DNA of 64,000 nt from positions 16,919-80,918 of the forward strand of contig QKWP01001743.1 of the NCBI GenBank assembly GCA_003550325.1, written 5' to 3'. Below, one piece after another: positions 1 to 11,487 of the stretch. Under the pieces are notes generated by a model. It did not search any database, was not told where the DNA came from, and worked only from the letters and a program-made list of their open reading frames with translations. Numbering within the stretch: the stretch's first letter is position 1; every line of letters starts with the position of its first letter. A program made the position numbers and the translations under genes. Source of the stretch: Gigaspora rosea. Its lineage: Eukaryota; Glomeromycota; Glomeromycetes; Diversisporales; Gigasporaceae.

Positions 1-1486
1 TTTTATAATCTATGGTAGCTTACGGATCAAATGTGATTAAAAAATTGTAAACTTTCATTTTTTTTTACTTGGTGATCCAGGTTGAAATTTTTGTAACATA
101 GTCAAAACACTGTGTAATCGTTAAAGATCTGTTAATCGTTATATATCGTTGTGGTCAAAATACTGTGTAATCGGTAAAGATCTGTTAATCGTTATATATT
201 GTTAACAACCAATCAGCGAAAATGTTTATTAATCAATGTTGATAATAGATTCATATAGTGTGCATTATTTACATTGATTCTAATTGGTTTATAGTTCATT
301 TCCGAGAATGCAATAACGCGAAAACAATAGCCAAAATCTTACAAACTAATTAATACTACATAGTGACACCAAGAAGTCTGGTCTTCCGGGTCGACACACA
401 TCCAACCAATCCAAATCAACAAGAATCTGGACAACCATATCGAAGAAGGTGTGTTAGATTCGGTGAGTGGATATTCAAGGCTTAGGTCGTCAATACTTCG
501 AGGTAACCCTTTTACCAACTAATACAACTACAACTATCTTAGTATATTGAGACAGTTGGAAAACAACAATAACCACGGAGGTTCTCAGTTCGTCGAGAAA
601 CAACTGGACAGCGTAACGCTACAATCACGTGTTCAATCAATACCAGAGATGACTGTACTACTATGCCACTTAGTAGTAGATTGCTAGTTATTTAGTGAGT
701 ATGGGGTAACAAGAAAGTAGTTTATCAATAACCAAACAACTGATAATGTTTCTTTGGGCGCAAGGCCTTTATTATATATACTTAATTAATTATGCAGAAC
801 TATAGGTCATATTGCTACTTTATCTCTTAAAGCTACTAAGGCTTCTATTACTACTTTAGTACATAAATTACCGATAGCACTGTTAGTGTTGTATTACTTT
901 TATTTATTAAATGATTGATAAGACTTTTAGGATGTTTTAGTCTTTTGGGTCTTTTAGTACCGGTATACCCAACTTTGGCACTGATCAACATAACCGAAAA
1001 ATCAATACTACGCCACCTTGATTACCACGTACAGCCGGAGTACATTTCTGTGGCTCACAATAGCTTTCTTAAAAGAGTAATATATGTTGACTATAGATTT
1101 TTACAGGGCTATCTCCAGATTTCCGGGTCGGATGCATCAGATCTAGGTTAGCGTTTAGCCCTAGTTGTTAGTAGGTTCTATAGCAAAATTATCAGCTGGG
1201 CATTTTTTACTTAATGAATGGATATGATTTATTAGTAAAATTTTTTATGTTCTTAGGGCAAAATTGATCAATTCCAATCCAGCCGACCATGATTCCGATT
1301 TCCTCCGACGTATCCCGACCCTGAATTTTGGGGACCTCCCTGTATGAGTTGTAGAGCTTGGACCCGCCAACCGCATATCTGGATATGCACACGGATAACC
1401 ATGCATTCGGATGCTATAAATGTCTCACGGATAACAACCCTTATCCACCAGTTTCCAAAAGGATAACCTAAAGATATCTGTGGGTA
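1..1486. other. Intergenic stretch, no supported gene
   Basis: I see no gene I can support. A ~54-bp tandem duplication lies at about 102-208 (the segment containing AAAGATCTGTTAATCGTTAT occurs twice). An open frame at 915-1151 begins with a hydrophobic stretch but has no ATG start, no splice context and no recognisable family, so it is not called as a gene. Confidence 0.5.
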
Positions 1487-1494
1487 CCTGTAGG

Positions 1495-1746
1495 CAGTAT
1501 TGTCACTTGGACGTGTCCATACTATGTTTTTTGTTCAACGTCCAAGATTGTCCAAAATCGTCCAAGCCTATGTCCCATGTTTAACTAATCAATAAAGTAA
1601 TTTAAAAAAATACATAATTATATATTTTTTTAGGTGCTGGACTCATTGGTGAAAAAATTAAAATAGATTATCTTAATAAAATTTTAAGTAATTTTAATTT
1701 GAAAAAATGTCCATAATGTCCAAAAAACGTCCAAGTGACAACACTG
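1495..1746. mobile_element. hAT-type MITE (252 bp)
   Basis: Non-autonomous DNA element. The left end reads CAGTATTGTCACTTGGACG and the right end is its inverse (CAGTGTTGTCACTTGGACG), a 19-bp terminal inverted repeat with one mismatch. The flanks are CCTGTAGG (1487-1494) and CCTGTGGG (1747-1754), an 8-bp target duplication with one mismatch. An 8-bp TSD and a CA(G)-starting TIR fit the hAT superfamily. There is no coding capacity. Confidence 0.75.
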
Positions 1747-1915
1747 CCTGTGGGTAGATACGTACTATTGATTTCATCACAACGGTGGGAATAAGGGGTA
1801 AATCCTTGGTCATCTGGAGGCCCTTCGGGTCTCTAGCAGGCCAAAGATCTACTGGGTTATTTTCCGTAGTGGCGAAATAAGGTATTATTTCTTTGTTTTT
1901 ATAAGATGTCATGAC

Positions 1916-2053
1916 TGGAATCACTACTTTGATCAATAAAAAAATCGAGTTTCTAGCAATGCTTGTTATTTCTCCAGAAGTCCAGAAAATAACAAGCAAA
2001 TAACAAGTATTGCTAGATACTAGATTTTTTACTGATTAAAGTAGTGATTATAA
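1916..2053. repeat. Foldback hairpin repeat
   Basis: Two inverted arms of roughly 60 bp surround a short centre near 1970-1980. The left arm contains ATCACTACTTTGATCA and TCTAGCAATGCTTGTTATTT, and the right arm contains their near inverses. Probably a small MITE or a foldback. No clear TSD was found. Confidence 0.6.
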
Positions 2054-2486
2054 GTGTAAACCCGTCATGCGATCATATAGAAACATGGAATAATTTATTT
2101 TTTCTGATCGACTAATTTTCATCCAATTTACAAAAAAATTTAGTGTCAATAATAACTTAAGAAACGATTTTAATCAATACAATAATACTTATACACATTG
2201 ATTAATTAATCCTTTATGCAATCCGTATCCTTATTTCACTGCCCATTTTTGAATCGTTGTGTATTAGATACCATGTTTTGTGCAACCTTTATTCAACGGT
2301 TTATTTATTTTAATTGAGATGTTCTAATGCTAAAGCCTTGTAGTGGTTATTAACAGATGAATAAATTAAAATCAGTGCAAATGTATATAATACTATAGGG
2401 CTTTAGCGCATCTTTGATATAGTATTTTCATCAAATAAATCTCACGCTAATGAACATAAATAGGGTATTGTTAAATTAGTAAGTAT

Positions 2487-3060
2487 TGTTACGGGGTGAT
2501 TCGTAGGTTTTAACTTATGTACGAAAATATACGGATTTATGTGATTAAGCAACTCACCAGAGGCGTGACATTAGTGATTTGGTATTAGTTTATTTATTAA
2601 TGATTTATTATAAGAAATATTTAAGGAAATTTTATTAAATGTATTATTTTATTTGTTGGAATCCCGTAGGATGTCCTTTTACAACAGTGAAATCGTAGGG
2701 TTTTTATAACTTTCACTTTCTTAAGGAAACCATGAGGCTTAAAAGAAATTATCTAAAAAGATTGTAAGAAGATGAACTCTATAGTAGGGGCTTACAACAA
2801 TAATACATCATAGAAAGGCTTTGCTTCTCTTAATAAAATATTTAATATCGCAGCCTCTTTTAATTATATCTGATTTTCTCTTTTCTTTCTACGCGTACTT
2901 GTTATTCGGATATTTGAGTTTCGCATTTGTTTGTTTATCCTATTCGGCCGACAAGCCTTAGCCGATAGACAAACATTTAGCCTCAAATAGGATGGCGTAT
3001 ACTTCTTTAATCATGAGTTTACTGTGCCCGATTTTGTAGATCTACCTTTTGCTCGTGACA
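2487..3060 (-). repeat. 3' LTR of the gypsy element
   Basis: 574 bp, starting TG and ending CA on both strands (TGTTACGGGG ... GCTCGTGACA in plus orientation). It matches 18214-18789 along its whole length, with few substitutions and indels. Adjacent to it on the element side is a weakly purine-rich stretch at 3061-3075 (minus strand GTGTGGGCAAA), the best candidate polypurine tract. Confidence 0.92.
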
Positions 3061-3122
3061 TTTGCCCACACTTATTTTATGTGTACCACACATAACATCA
3101 TAAATACTTGTTTACTAATTTC

Positions 3123-4370
3123 TTATCTAGAATAGTATCTTTTTAGTAATTTCCTATTTATTGGTGTTTTTATTATATTTCCCTCAACAGTACGTAGTTT
3201 ATATACACCTTTTTGTAGTACTCTATAAACAATGAATGGTCCTTTCCACTTTGGATATAGCTTATGACTTTTTGAATATTGTTGGGAGGCCTTGTATACT
3301 AATACTTGATCTCCTCTTTTTAATTCTTCTAGGTATGGTAACTGAAGATCATGTTTCCTTTTAGCACTTTCTTGTGCTTTTTCAACCCTTTTGATAGCAT
3401 CATTTCGGACTTGAGGTAATACTTCAATTAAATCAAAAAGTCTTTGTAAGAACATTCCTTCTAATAATTCTTCATTTTCATCAGAGTGTATTGGAAATCT
3501 TGCTTCTCTCCCATATACCAAGAAGAAGGAAGTTATTTTGGTAGTATTTTGTTTAGCCGTTCGATATGCAAAAAGTATTGAAGGTATTAAGGAGTCCCAT
3601 TCCCTTACATTGTTACCAGTTTGGATATAGATTCACAAAGTGTTTTATTAAAACGCTCTACTAATCCATTGGTTTGGGGATGATAGGGTGTTGAATAATG
3701 ATGATTAATGGTAAATTTCTTAAGAAATTTATCCATTAAATTATTACGGAAATGTGTTCCCCTATCTGATAATAGATATTGTGAACAGCCATGACGACAT
3801 ACAATATCTTTATATATAAAATCAGCTACTTCTTGAGCATTAGCATTTTTGATTGCTTTTGCCTCAGCCCACTTAGTCATATAGTCTGTAGCAACTACAA
3901 TATAACGGTTACTACGCGGAGTTTTTGGTAATGGCCCAACAATGTCAATCCCAATTTTAAAAAATGGTACCTCCACTAGAATTGAATATAAGGGAGGTTT
4001 AGCCAGATTTTTTCCTCTTCTTTAGCAAGCATTACAGGTACGAACAAACTTTCAGATATCAGTATACATTTGTGGCCAATAATATCTGTTACAAATTTTG
4101 TTAAACATGATATCTATTCCAAAGTGCCCTCCCAATGGATGAGTATAGATTAAAAATAAAATTGGTTCAACTTCATATCTTTGAATAACTCTTAATAGAT
4201 GGTTGATTTTATGTTTATCCTTCTTGTAGATTAGACCATTTTTTACTTCAAAAAATTGCTTTGGGCTTGTATACTTCGTCGTTCTTGTGGGTTAATGTGT
4301 GCGGTAATATATGTTCTGTGAGGTATGTTTTTAGTAGTTGATATCTAAGTGGTCCCATCTTCTTATTAGT
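3123..4370 (-). pseudogene. gypsy pol: integrase (broken)
   Basis: Integrase, which inserts the retrotransposon cDNA. Read on the minus strand, the N-terminal HHCC zinc domain lies at about 4170-4020 (HPLGGHFG then CNAC). The catalytic core is at 3976-3605, with the three acidic residues visible as GIDIVGPL, LLSDRGTHF and NGLVERFN. The C-terminal part is at 3521-3123, including the WKGPF motif typical of gypsy integrases. A TAG falls inside the zinc domain near 4024, and a frameshift near 3610 separates the core from the C-terminal part. The upstream end of the reading frame stops near 4370, where unrelated sequence begins. Non-functional as it stands. Confidence 0.88.
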
Positions 4371-5393
4371 GTCAGGACACCGACTACCTGGACAGGATTA
4401 TTTTTAATGTCGGATTTTCTTTAGAAAAAAAAATCTACTAACAAAACTATTTCTAAAGAATTAGATTTGTTCTGTACTTAATAGTTATATAGAGTTTTTA
4501 AGAATATTGTTATATTACTAAAATAATTTAGTATAGATTATATTATCCTTATTATATATAAAGCGTTTTCTAATAAGGTATTAAAATGTTAAGAAATATG
4601 CTAGTATAATATTATTATCCCTCCTTTGAAAATTTTTGCTCCGAAAAATTAAAATAATTAATATTCTAATATTTAAAGAAGGAAGAAAAATAAAAATTAA
4701 ACCAGAATAATATTAATAATATAAGAAGATACTAAAATAAAAATTGTAATCTAGGCCATGTATCCTCAGTGCACTGGGCAGTACATACAACCTTGGCTTG
4801 TATTGAACACACGGCTATCTCAACAGCCCTTCACATCAATACTATCTGATTACGCTGATCAACCAGGTACAGAGCATGTATCCTCTGGGCAGTACATACG
4901 CTCTAGGTAGGTATCGAACACATGGCTATCTCAACAGCCCTTCACATCAATACCACCTGACCACAACTGCTGATCAACAATAATTTAAAAATTGTACTCC
5001 TTTTGTTGATCAAATTTCTGCATAAAATTATCCAATTAAATTGTCGAATTTGTCCACGTTGGTAGATCTTCAATAATTATATTATAGGCATATGTCATAC
5101 TGCATATATTTTCGCTTTCACCCAAAGGCAAAAAAAAAAAAAAAAATAGGTCGTCAATATCTCCGTAATCACTTGAAGCATAGTTTCTATCGTTCTGGTA
5201 GAAATAATAATAATAATAATAATAATGAAAATAATAATAATAATGATAATGAAAATAATGCAAATAATGAAAATAGTAATAATAATGATAACGATGTTAT
5301 TGTTATTTTTTCGGATAAAGAAGAAGTACACGGTTATCCGTACGAGATCTATTCAGTTGGTTTTTCTGAAGAAGAAATGTAAATAAAATTATT

Positions 5394-5443
<50 letters not shown>

Positions 5444-6119
5444 ATAAAAAAAATTAATATTATTGTAGATTTAGGAATGAATTTTCGGACTTAGATAAAA
5501 AAGTCTGGAAATTTGATCTTAAATATAAAGAAGCTACTGATACGGGAGAAGAAGAACAGGCAGTTTATTTTATGAATAAGAGAGATAAAATAATTCGCCA
5601 AATATATTATTTAAGAAAGTATTGTGAAGAGATGGGATATAGACTTTTCTTTGATGAATAAACTGTATTTTCTTTATATTATAATTTTTTAATAAAATTT
5701 AAGTTTCTAAATTCTTTTGGTTAAAAAAAAAATGTTTTTTTTTTTTTGAATAAATCATTATTATAATAAAACTTATAAAACTTTGAACTAGTTTTCGTTT
5801 GAATTACACTAATTAGGTTCAGATTTTGTGCAGTACTTATTTGGTAGCTAATCCCGCCAGTACCAGGCTTGATACGCGACTAACAGGTTGAACAAACCCC
5901 CAATTTTCGCATAGTACCTATTGTAGCTTTAGGCCCCGCCGGTACCAGGCTAGATTAATGACTTACAGGCAGAGTACCTTCTTTTACCAATTTTTGTACC
6001 ATAATGTGACTTACAGGCAGAGTACCTTAACTATTTAGTGTAATTCAGAGGTTTTAATTGAAGTTTCATCTTGTGTTATTTGTTTTAATTATTATTTATT
6101 TATTTTTATTTCCTCTATT
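4371..6119. other. Insertion or spacer splitting pol between RNase H and integrase
   Basis: RNase H ends near 6120 and integrase-side coding starts again near 4370. The DNA between has no pol similarity that I can see. It holds a ~120-bp direct duplication at about 4755-4980 (sharing ATGGCTATCTCAACAGCCC-like sequence), the small two-exon gene at 5092-5661, an AT dinucleotide run near 5400, and degenerate repeats at 5835-6030 containing GCCAGTACCAGGCT and GACTTACAGGCAGAGTACC. I could not define TSDs or terminal repeats, so whether this is one inserted element or an expanded spacer is open. Confidence 0.5.
5092..5661 (+). CDS. Small two-exon gene, unknown function
   Basis: Exon 1 is 5092-5378, the intron is 5379-5468 (GT...AG, 90 bp) and exon 2 is 5469-5661 with a TAA stop. 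Joining the exons keeps one frame and gives about 159 residues. The N-terminal part is basic and lysine-rich. It is followed by an Asn-rich low-complexity run from (AAT)n, an acidic segment, and a C-terminal 60-residue part rich in charged and aromatic residues (contains KKVWKFDLKYKEATDT and RQIYYLRKYCEEMG), likely helical. The start is uncertain because a poly(A) run sits inside exon 1. No family is recognised. It lies in opposite orientation inside the gypsy element's pol, so it was either carried in or inserted later. Confidence 0.5.
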
Positions 6120-7480
6120 TATACATTCTTGATAAAGCATCTACATTAGAATGCTTTCTACCAGCTCTATGTATAATGGAATAGTTATAAGGTTGTAATC
6201 TTAAAATCCATCATGCTCTTTTTCCTTTTGGTTCAGTTGTATGTAACCATTTAAGAGCAGCATGATCTGTAATTAAAGTAAAATGTTTTGCACCTAAATA
6301 ATAATGAAAGAGTTCAACAGCCCATACTACAGCTAAACATTCTACTTCAGGTGCTGAATAATTACGTTCCGTTTTTGAAAGTCCTCTACTTGCATATGCA
6401 ACTACATATTCTTTGTGGTTTTTGTCCTTTTGGGCTAATATGGTACCCAATCCTACACCAGAAGCATCAGTATGTAGATAAAACATTTCTTTAAAATCTG
6501 GATATCTTAAAATAGGTGCCTTCATAAGATGTCTTTTTAAAGTTTCAAATGCATTTTGTTGATCTTTAGACCAATTATAAGGAATATCTTTTTCTAATAA
6601 TTTATGTAGAGGTTGAGCTATTGTTGCAAATCCTTTAATAAACCGTCGATAGTATGATGATAATTCAATGAATCCTCTTAGCTGTCGAATATTTTGAGGT
6701 ACTGGAAAATTTTTTACTTTTTCAACCTTAAATTCATCAGGTTTTACCCCTTCTTTATTTATTATATGTCCTAGGTAATTTATTTCAGATCTAAAGAAGG
6801 AACATTTTTTAGGATTTAATTTCAATCCAGCACTCCTTAACTTCTTAAAAATAATTTTTAAATGTTCTAGATGTTCCTCAAATGAATTAGAATATATATT
6901 AATATCATCTAGATATACAACAGCAAAGGTTCCATTACTTTCTCCAAGTATCTTATCCATAAGTCTTTGAAATTTTCCTGGGGCATTACAAAGACAAAAG
7001 GCATCACTTTAAAGGCATAAGTACCATATTTTGTAATAAATATAGTTTTTTCGATATCTGTTTCATTTACTGTAACTTGCCAATATCCACTCATCAAATC
7101 AAGAGTAGAAAACCATTTGGCATTTTCAAATGTATCCAGGAGATCAGTAATATGTGGAAGTGGATAAGTGTCTTTTTTAGTCACTGAATTAAGTTTTTGG
7201 TAGTCTATACAGAAGCGTAATTTTCTATTTTTCTTTGGTACAATTACTACTGGAGATGCCCAAGGACTGTTTATTTCTATAATAAGTCCTTGTTTTTTTA
7301 GTCTATCTATTTCTTTTCTTATAAAGTTATTTTCTTCATAAGCTGCTCTATAATACCCTTGTTAAATTGGAATAGCATCACCTGTATTGATACTATGGGT
7401 TATAGCATTGGTGCATTCTAAATCTTCAAGACTTTGAGCAAATATTTCTATTTCGTATAGTAGAAATTCTTGTATTTTGG
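6120..7480 (-). pseudogene. gypsy pol: reverse transcriptase and RNase H (broken)
   Basis: Reverse transcriptase copies the element RNA to DNA and RNase H removes the RNA strand. On the minus strand, the RT begins with a segment ending KKQGLIIEINSPWASPVV, then RFCIDYQKLNSVTKKDTYPLP and WFSTLDLMSGYWQV. The catalytic YLDD box (VVYLDDINIYS) is at about 6905. RNase H follows, with LHTDASGVGLG, YSAPEVECLAVVWA and the terminal HSNVDALSRMYK near 6125. A stop (TAA) lies near 7363. A frameshift near 6970 disrupts the expected GLCNAPGKFQ segment just before the YLDD box. The YLDD motif itself is intact. Confidence 0.9.
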
Positions 7481-8431
7481 CTTGTTGGTATAGAGTTAGT
7501 TCATTGTTATTAACCATTTCTTTAATTCTTTCTTCTATAGTCTTTTCTTTTTCTTCTTTATCTTCCTTTTTTGTGGGAACCTCTTCAATATTAGTAAGGT
7601 ATAGTGCAGGATTTTCTGACCCATTTATGAGTCAACTGTTGATATTTTCATCTTCTAATTCTTCAAGTTCTTCTTCCTCATAGTCAAATTCATCAAAAGT
7701 ATCACCACTTTCACTATAAATATCAACATCTTCATAAGGAGTAAGACTTTCTATACTACTATTAGAGATTGGAACTTCTGCTAATTTATTAGCATATTGT
7801 AAATATAATTTTGTTCATCAAAATAAATCCTGGCCTTTGTTTTCTGAAACCAGTCAGTTCTTAGTAATAATGTATCATCTGTTGATTCGATTACATGTAG
7901 AGTAGTAGGTACTACAATATCTCTAATTATTAATTTAACATCTCTAATTTTTCCTAATGTTTTAGCCTTTGCTCCAGTAGCCATTACTACTGTTGTAATA
8001 GACTTATTATCTATTTTCAAACCAAGTTTATCTAATAATTGTTTGGATATTATACTAACTGCAGCACCTGAATCTAATATGGCCAATACTGGATTATTTC
8101 TAATCTTGATAAAGTACCGGGCAGCAGTTGTGTAGAGATGTTCTTTAAGAAAATTTGTTTCCTTTGATATAGGTGGTCGTTTTAATATCTTGGCTAAATT
8201 TCTTCTTTGATTTGGGTATTGTAGTATTTGTCCTACTGTAGCACTAGTAGGTAGAGATAAGATATCATCTGCCGCATTATAGGGTTTTAAAGAATCAACT
8301 TTAGAAGGTCCATGCTTTCTTTTTGGATTTTTTAAAGGAAGTGGATTTTGTATCATAATTGAATCGATTGTATTTGGTTCTTCTATTTCTTTTTCTTGGG
8401 GTACTCTAACTACCTTTCGTAATCTATCTTC
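7481..8431 (-). pseudogene. gypsy pol: retropepsin-like protease (broken)
   Basis: Aspartic protease that processes Gag-Pol. The active-site triad is seen as AILDSGAAVSII near 8085-8045. The downstream conserved turn reads LLLRTDWF where LLLGTDWF is usual, so a Gly has become Arg. The reading frame is the same as gag and is separated from it only by one TGA at 8432-8434. After the domain the frame shifts near 7790 into an acidic linker (EEEELEELEDE), which contains another TGA near 7632 before joining the RT. The GAG-stop-PRO arrangement could be readthrough in the ancestor, but the other lesions favour decay. Confidence 0.82.
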
Positions 8432-9463
8432 TCATTTAGAGTTTGCTGGTCGTTTTGTAGCTTTTGTAAAGGTAATATTATTTACTATATATATTTCTTC
8501 ATTATTAGTGTCCTCTAATTCACAAAAACTAATATTTTTTGTTGGATTAAAATTTCCTTTTTCCTTTCTTTGATTATTATATGGGTGTTTTGATTTTTCA
8601 AACATACAATTTCTAGCTATGTGACCTTTTTCTCTATATTTTCTACATTCAATTTCTCCTCTCTTTTCCCACTTATAATTATTTTGGTTGTATTTTCTAT
8701 ACATATTTCCTTGAGGTTGATTATATTTTGTATCTTTTAATTTTGCAGATAAGGTTGCATAGTTTAGTGCTAAACCTTCAATTCTTTTCTTTATATCACT
8801 TAACTCATTTCCTACTCTCTGCTGTACATTTTCATGTTTGGATAGTTGCTGACTATAATAATTACCAGCTTCAACTCTTCTTGCTGCTGCTATTGCTTCA
8901 CTTAAATTTTTAGGAGCTGCTACAGCTACAAATATAGCATTATTACCTTTTAACCCATTTAAAAACATTCTTACCACATAACCATCTGAAAACCCATTGT
9001 TCACATTAACTCTACTAATTAATTTTTTGAATTTATAAGCATAGGTATCTACTTTTTCTCCCTCCTTTTGATGTAGTTCATGTAATTCAATCTGCCAACG
9101 GTGTTGACATTCTTCAGGAGCAAATTGTTTTACAAATAAGTGATAAAAACTTTTATTCTGTTCTTCTTCATTTTTATCATTCACTTTCCAATATTCAAAG
9201 CTTTCCTTATTTTCCTTATACCATTCAGCAGCCATTTCTTTTAAATATCCTGAAGCAATCTTTAACCTACGTTCTTCAGTCCAATTATTGGCTTCAGCTG
9301 CTCTTTTAAAATCATCAAACCATTCAAAAGGGTCTTCATTATCAGTACCATAAAAGTATTTAACTTTCACTAAGTTATTTTCTTTTAGTGTGGATTTAGG
9401 TTCATCTTTACTAACTGCTTTGGTTATCAACTTCATAAATTGTTGGAATTGTTCGCTATTCAT
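8432..9463 (-). CDS. gypsy Gag (Retrotrans_gag, altered zinc knuckle)
   Basis: 343-residue capsid-type protein that packages the element RNA. The start ATG at 9463 gives MNSEQFQQFMKLITKAV. The capsid domain covers roughly residues 30-215 (contains YFYGTDNEDPFEWFDDFKRA and a long helical region) and is typical of Retrotrans_gag. The nucleocapsid zinc knuckle at about residues 273-286 reads CRKYREKGHIARNC. The canonical CX2CX4HX4C would have Cys at the fourth position and here it is Tyr, so the knuckle lacks one ligand. This is the only full-length open frame of the element. It ends at TGA, with protease continuing in the same frame. Confidence 0.85.
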   Translation of the reverse strand: MNSEQFQQFMKLITKAVSKDEPKSTLKENNLVKVKYFYGTDNEDPFEWFDDFKRAAEANNWTEERRLKIASGYLKEMAAEWYKENKESFEYWKVNDKNEEEQNKSFYHLFVKQFAPEECQHRWQIELHELHQKEGEKVDTYAYKFKKLISRVNVNNGFSDGYVVRMFLNGLKGNNAIFVAVAAPKNLSEAIAAARRVEAGNYYSQQLSKHENVQQRVGNELSDIKKRIEGLALNYATLSAKLKDTKYNQPQGNMYRKYNQNNYKWEKRGEIECRKYREKGHIARNCMFEKSKHPYNNQRKEKGNFNPTKNISFCELEDTNNEEIYIVNNITFTKATKRPANSK

Positions 9464-10581
9464 TTTAAAAGTTTAAAGGTAAAAAAAAAAATTTTTTTTT
9501 TTTTTTTTTATATATATATAAGTAAACTTTTATTAATAAATTACCAAGATGAAGTCTAGTAAGATAAGATGATTTCGAATAGAGGAGTATAGAATTGATA
9601 CGGATCCTTCAGAATTTTGGGTTTTGTGGAGTTAATGCCAGATTTTTGATAAGTATCCTTTACTTATAGTCTAATTTCCTAAAGGTTTATTCGGCTAATA
9701 CAAGTCTTTATTCGTAGGTTCGAGTGTAAGATTACGATTCGATTCGATGTTACGTATCGCAAGATTTTGAGGTTGACCGAGTTTTGACTTTACTGGGACG
9801 ATCGATGTTGAATCATGGGTCTATAAGTAGGAAGTTACGGGTTACTGTAATTAATAATTCTATTCGATGTGAAGCCGGATAATTGAACGACCGTCGGTGA
9901 AATGATTAACATTGGTTTATTGTAAAGGTAAAGGAAATGACCCTATTGTTAATAAGCTAGGTTTTAAACGTCCGTAAGGTGGGACTTAGAAGACTTGTAT
10001 TTTAGATCGAATTTAATTCTGTTTATATCCTGGATTCTATGACGTCACCAGAGTTAAGTACCCAATAATTTACGGTATGTATGGTGCATTAATCTTGATT
10101 TGTTGGTTTATTTTACTACGCCGTTTAGATTTATTATATTCGATCTATTATCTGTTGATCCTCTTCGCAACCTAAGTAAGGTAATACGATGTATTGTTAC
10201 GGTTCGTCGGACTTGGTATGTCGGTCCAGGTGACTTAACCTAATAATAGACTTTTTTTTTTTTTTTAATTAGAAAACTTTTTTTAGATGCCGGGCTTTTA
10301 GATAAGTATCCTTTACTCTTTAATGTAACAGTTTATTTAGGTAATTTAATACTGTTTCGCTTCATAGAAACGTAAGTATCGTCTAATTTAGTGTCACATG
10401 TCTAAAGATTTGAAGGAGGAGCGGGTTTTGTTTCTTTTGATGCTGAGTAAATAAATGCGTTGGGATAACTGTTGGTGAAATGACTAATTTTGGGGTTATG
10501 GCGTTGCGATAGTTAAATGCGTTTGGTCTAGATGATATACTCCGATGATTCGTTATGGTACTTCAGACTTAGTATTCCAGG
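9464..10581 (-). other. gypsy 5' leader, part 1 (non-coding)
   Basis: Long untranslated leader between the 5' LTR and gag, interrupted by the 7-kb DNA element. It contains a degenerate internal duplication: ATAAGTATCCTTTACT occurs near 9648 and 10298, and related segments around GACTT..TCCAGG occur near 10210 and 10565. Poly(A)/poly(T) runs lie at 9480-9520 and 10250-10266. No open frame of note. Confidence 0.7.
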
Positions 10582-10868
10582 AGGACCCCAAACAATATAT
10601 ATAAAGGTTACATTAGCTTTAATATAAAAATTTTATAAATTTTATCCATTTTATTTTAAGTTATATTAACCAAATTTTACATATAAGCTTTAATAATTAG
10701 ATAATTTTAACCAAAATTTAAATATAACATATATAAAATTGCTATCTATAAATTAAATTTTTTAAATTTTAAAATCATTAAAAAATTATTAAAAAACAAA
10801 ATATATTAATATTTCTAAAGCAAATACACAATTATTTCTTTATTCTATTAATAAAATTGCTAAAAAAT

Positions 10869-11420
10869 TTATAAAATTTCTTGCAATCTTTGCTTCATAT
10901 TAGGAGTATTAAAATAATTGAACAATTTATATATTGAATCATTAACAGTTAATAACTCTAATTTTTCATCAAGAGATACAAAATTACCTTTTCCAAAGTA
11001 ATAGAGAAAAGAAGAAGGTGAAATATGAGTAAAAATTGTATAACCATTATCAGAAATTGAAGAAAATAAATTGTAACGAAGTTGAAAAAAAACTTTCACT
11101 GAAATATATGAAAGTTCATCAATATTTGTATGTGATTCAATAAAAGAGTAATAGTTTGAATTTTTATAATAAAGTGCAAGAATTTGAAAGAAAAAAATAG
11201 AATCATTAATTAGTCCAATTCCAAATCCTCCTTGTGTAACTGGATGTACTGAACTCACATTTGCCGTTGAAATTTCTGCCAACCCTATAATATAAAATAT
11301 AAATATAAAAATTAGAAATCCCGATATTTGAACTTTTAAATTGTCCAATAAACCAAAACACACAATTATAATATATAATACTATATATTTGAGTAGCCAA
11401 AAGTAGAAACAAGAGAATTT
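10869..11420 (-). CDS. Unrecognised coding-like segment downstream of the TLDc copies
   Basis: An open frame on the minus strand whose C-terminal 130 residues look protein-like (contains DELSYISVKVFFQLRYNLF and NMKQRLQEIL), ending at 10869. The upstream part overlaps a hydrophobic stretch that may be an intron. It follows the TLDc array in the same orientation within the nested DNA element and could be the last exon of the captured gene or of another element protein. I do not recognise the family. Confidence 0.3.
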   Translation of the reverse strand, partial: KFSCFYFWLLKYIVLYIIIVCFGLLDNLKVQISGFLIFIFIFYIIGLAEISTANVSSVHPVTQGGFGIGLINDSIFFFQILALYYKNSNYYSFIESHTNIDELSYISVKVFFQLRYNLFSSISDNGYTIFTHISPSSFLYYFGKGNFVSLDEKLELLTVNDSIYKLFNYFNTPNMKQRLQEIL

Positions 11421-11487
11421 TTTAGCAGACTTTGATAATAGTATCATCGCATTTCTTATATGTACTTCCATTAGTAAATGGTTTATT

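Noticed and set aside
915..1151. 78-codon frame with a hydrophobic, signal-peptide-like start
   Set aside because: It begins at TTG, not ATG, has no splice signals or family resemblance, and nearby DNA shows no coding periodicity.
5036..5331. Minus-strand open frames of Tyr/Ile/Phe runs opposite 5092-5378
   Set aside because: They are mirror readings of poly(A) and (AAT)n tracts in the plus-strand exon; low complexity only.
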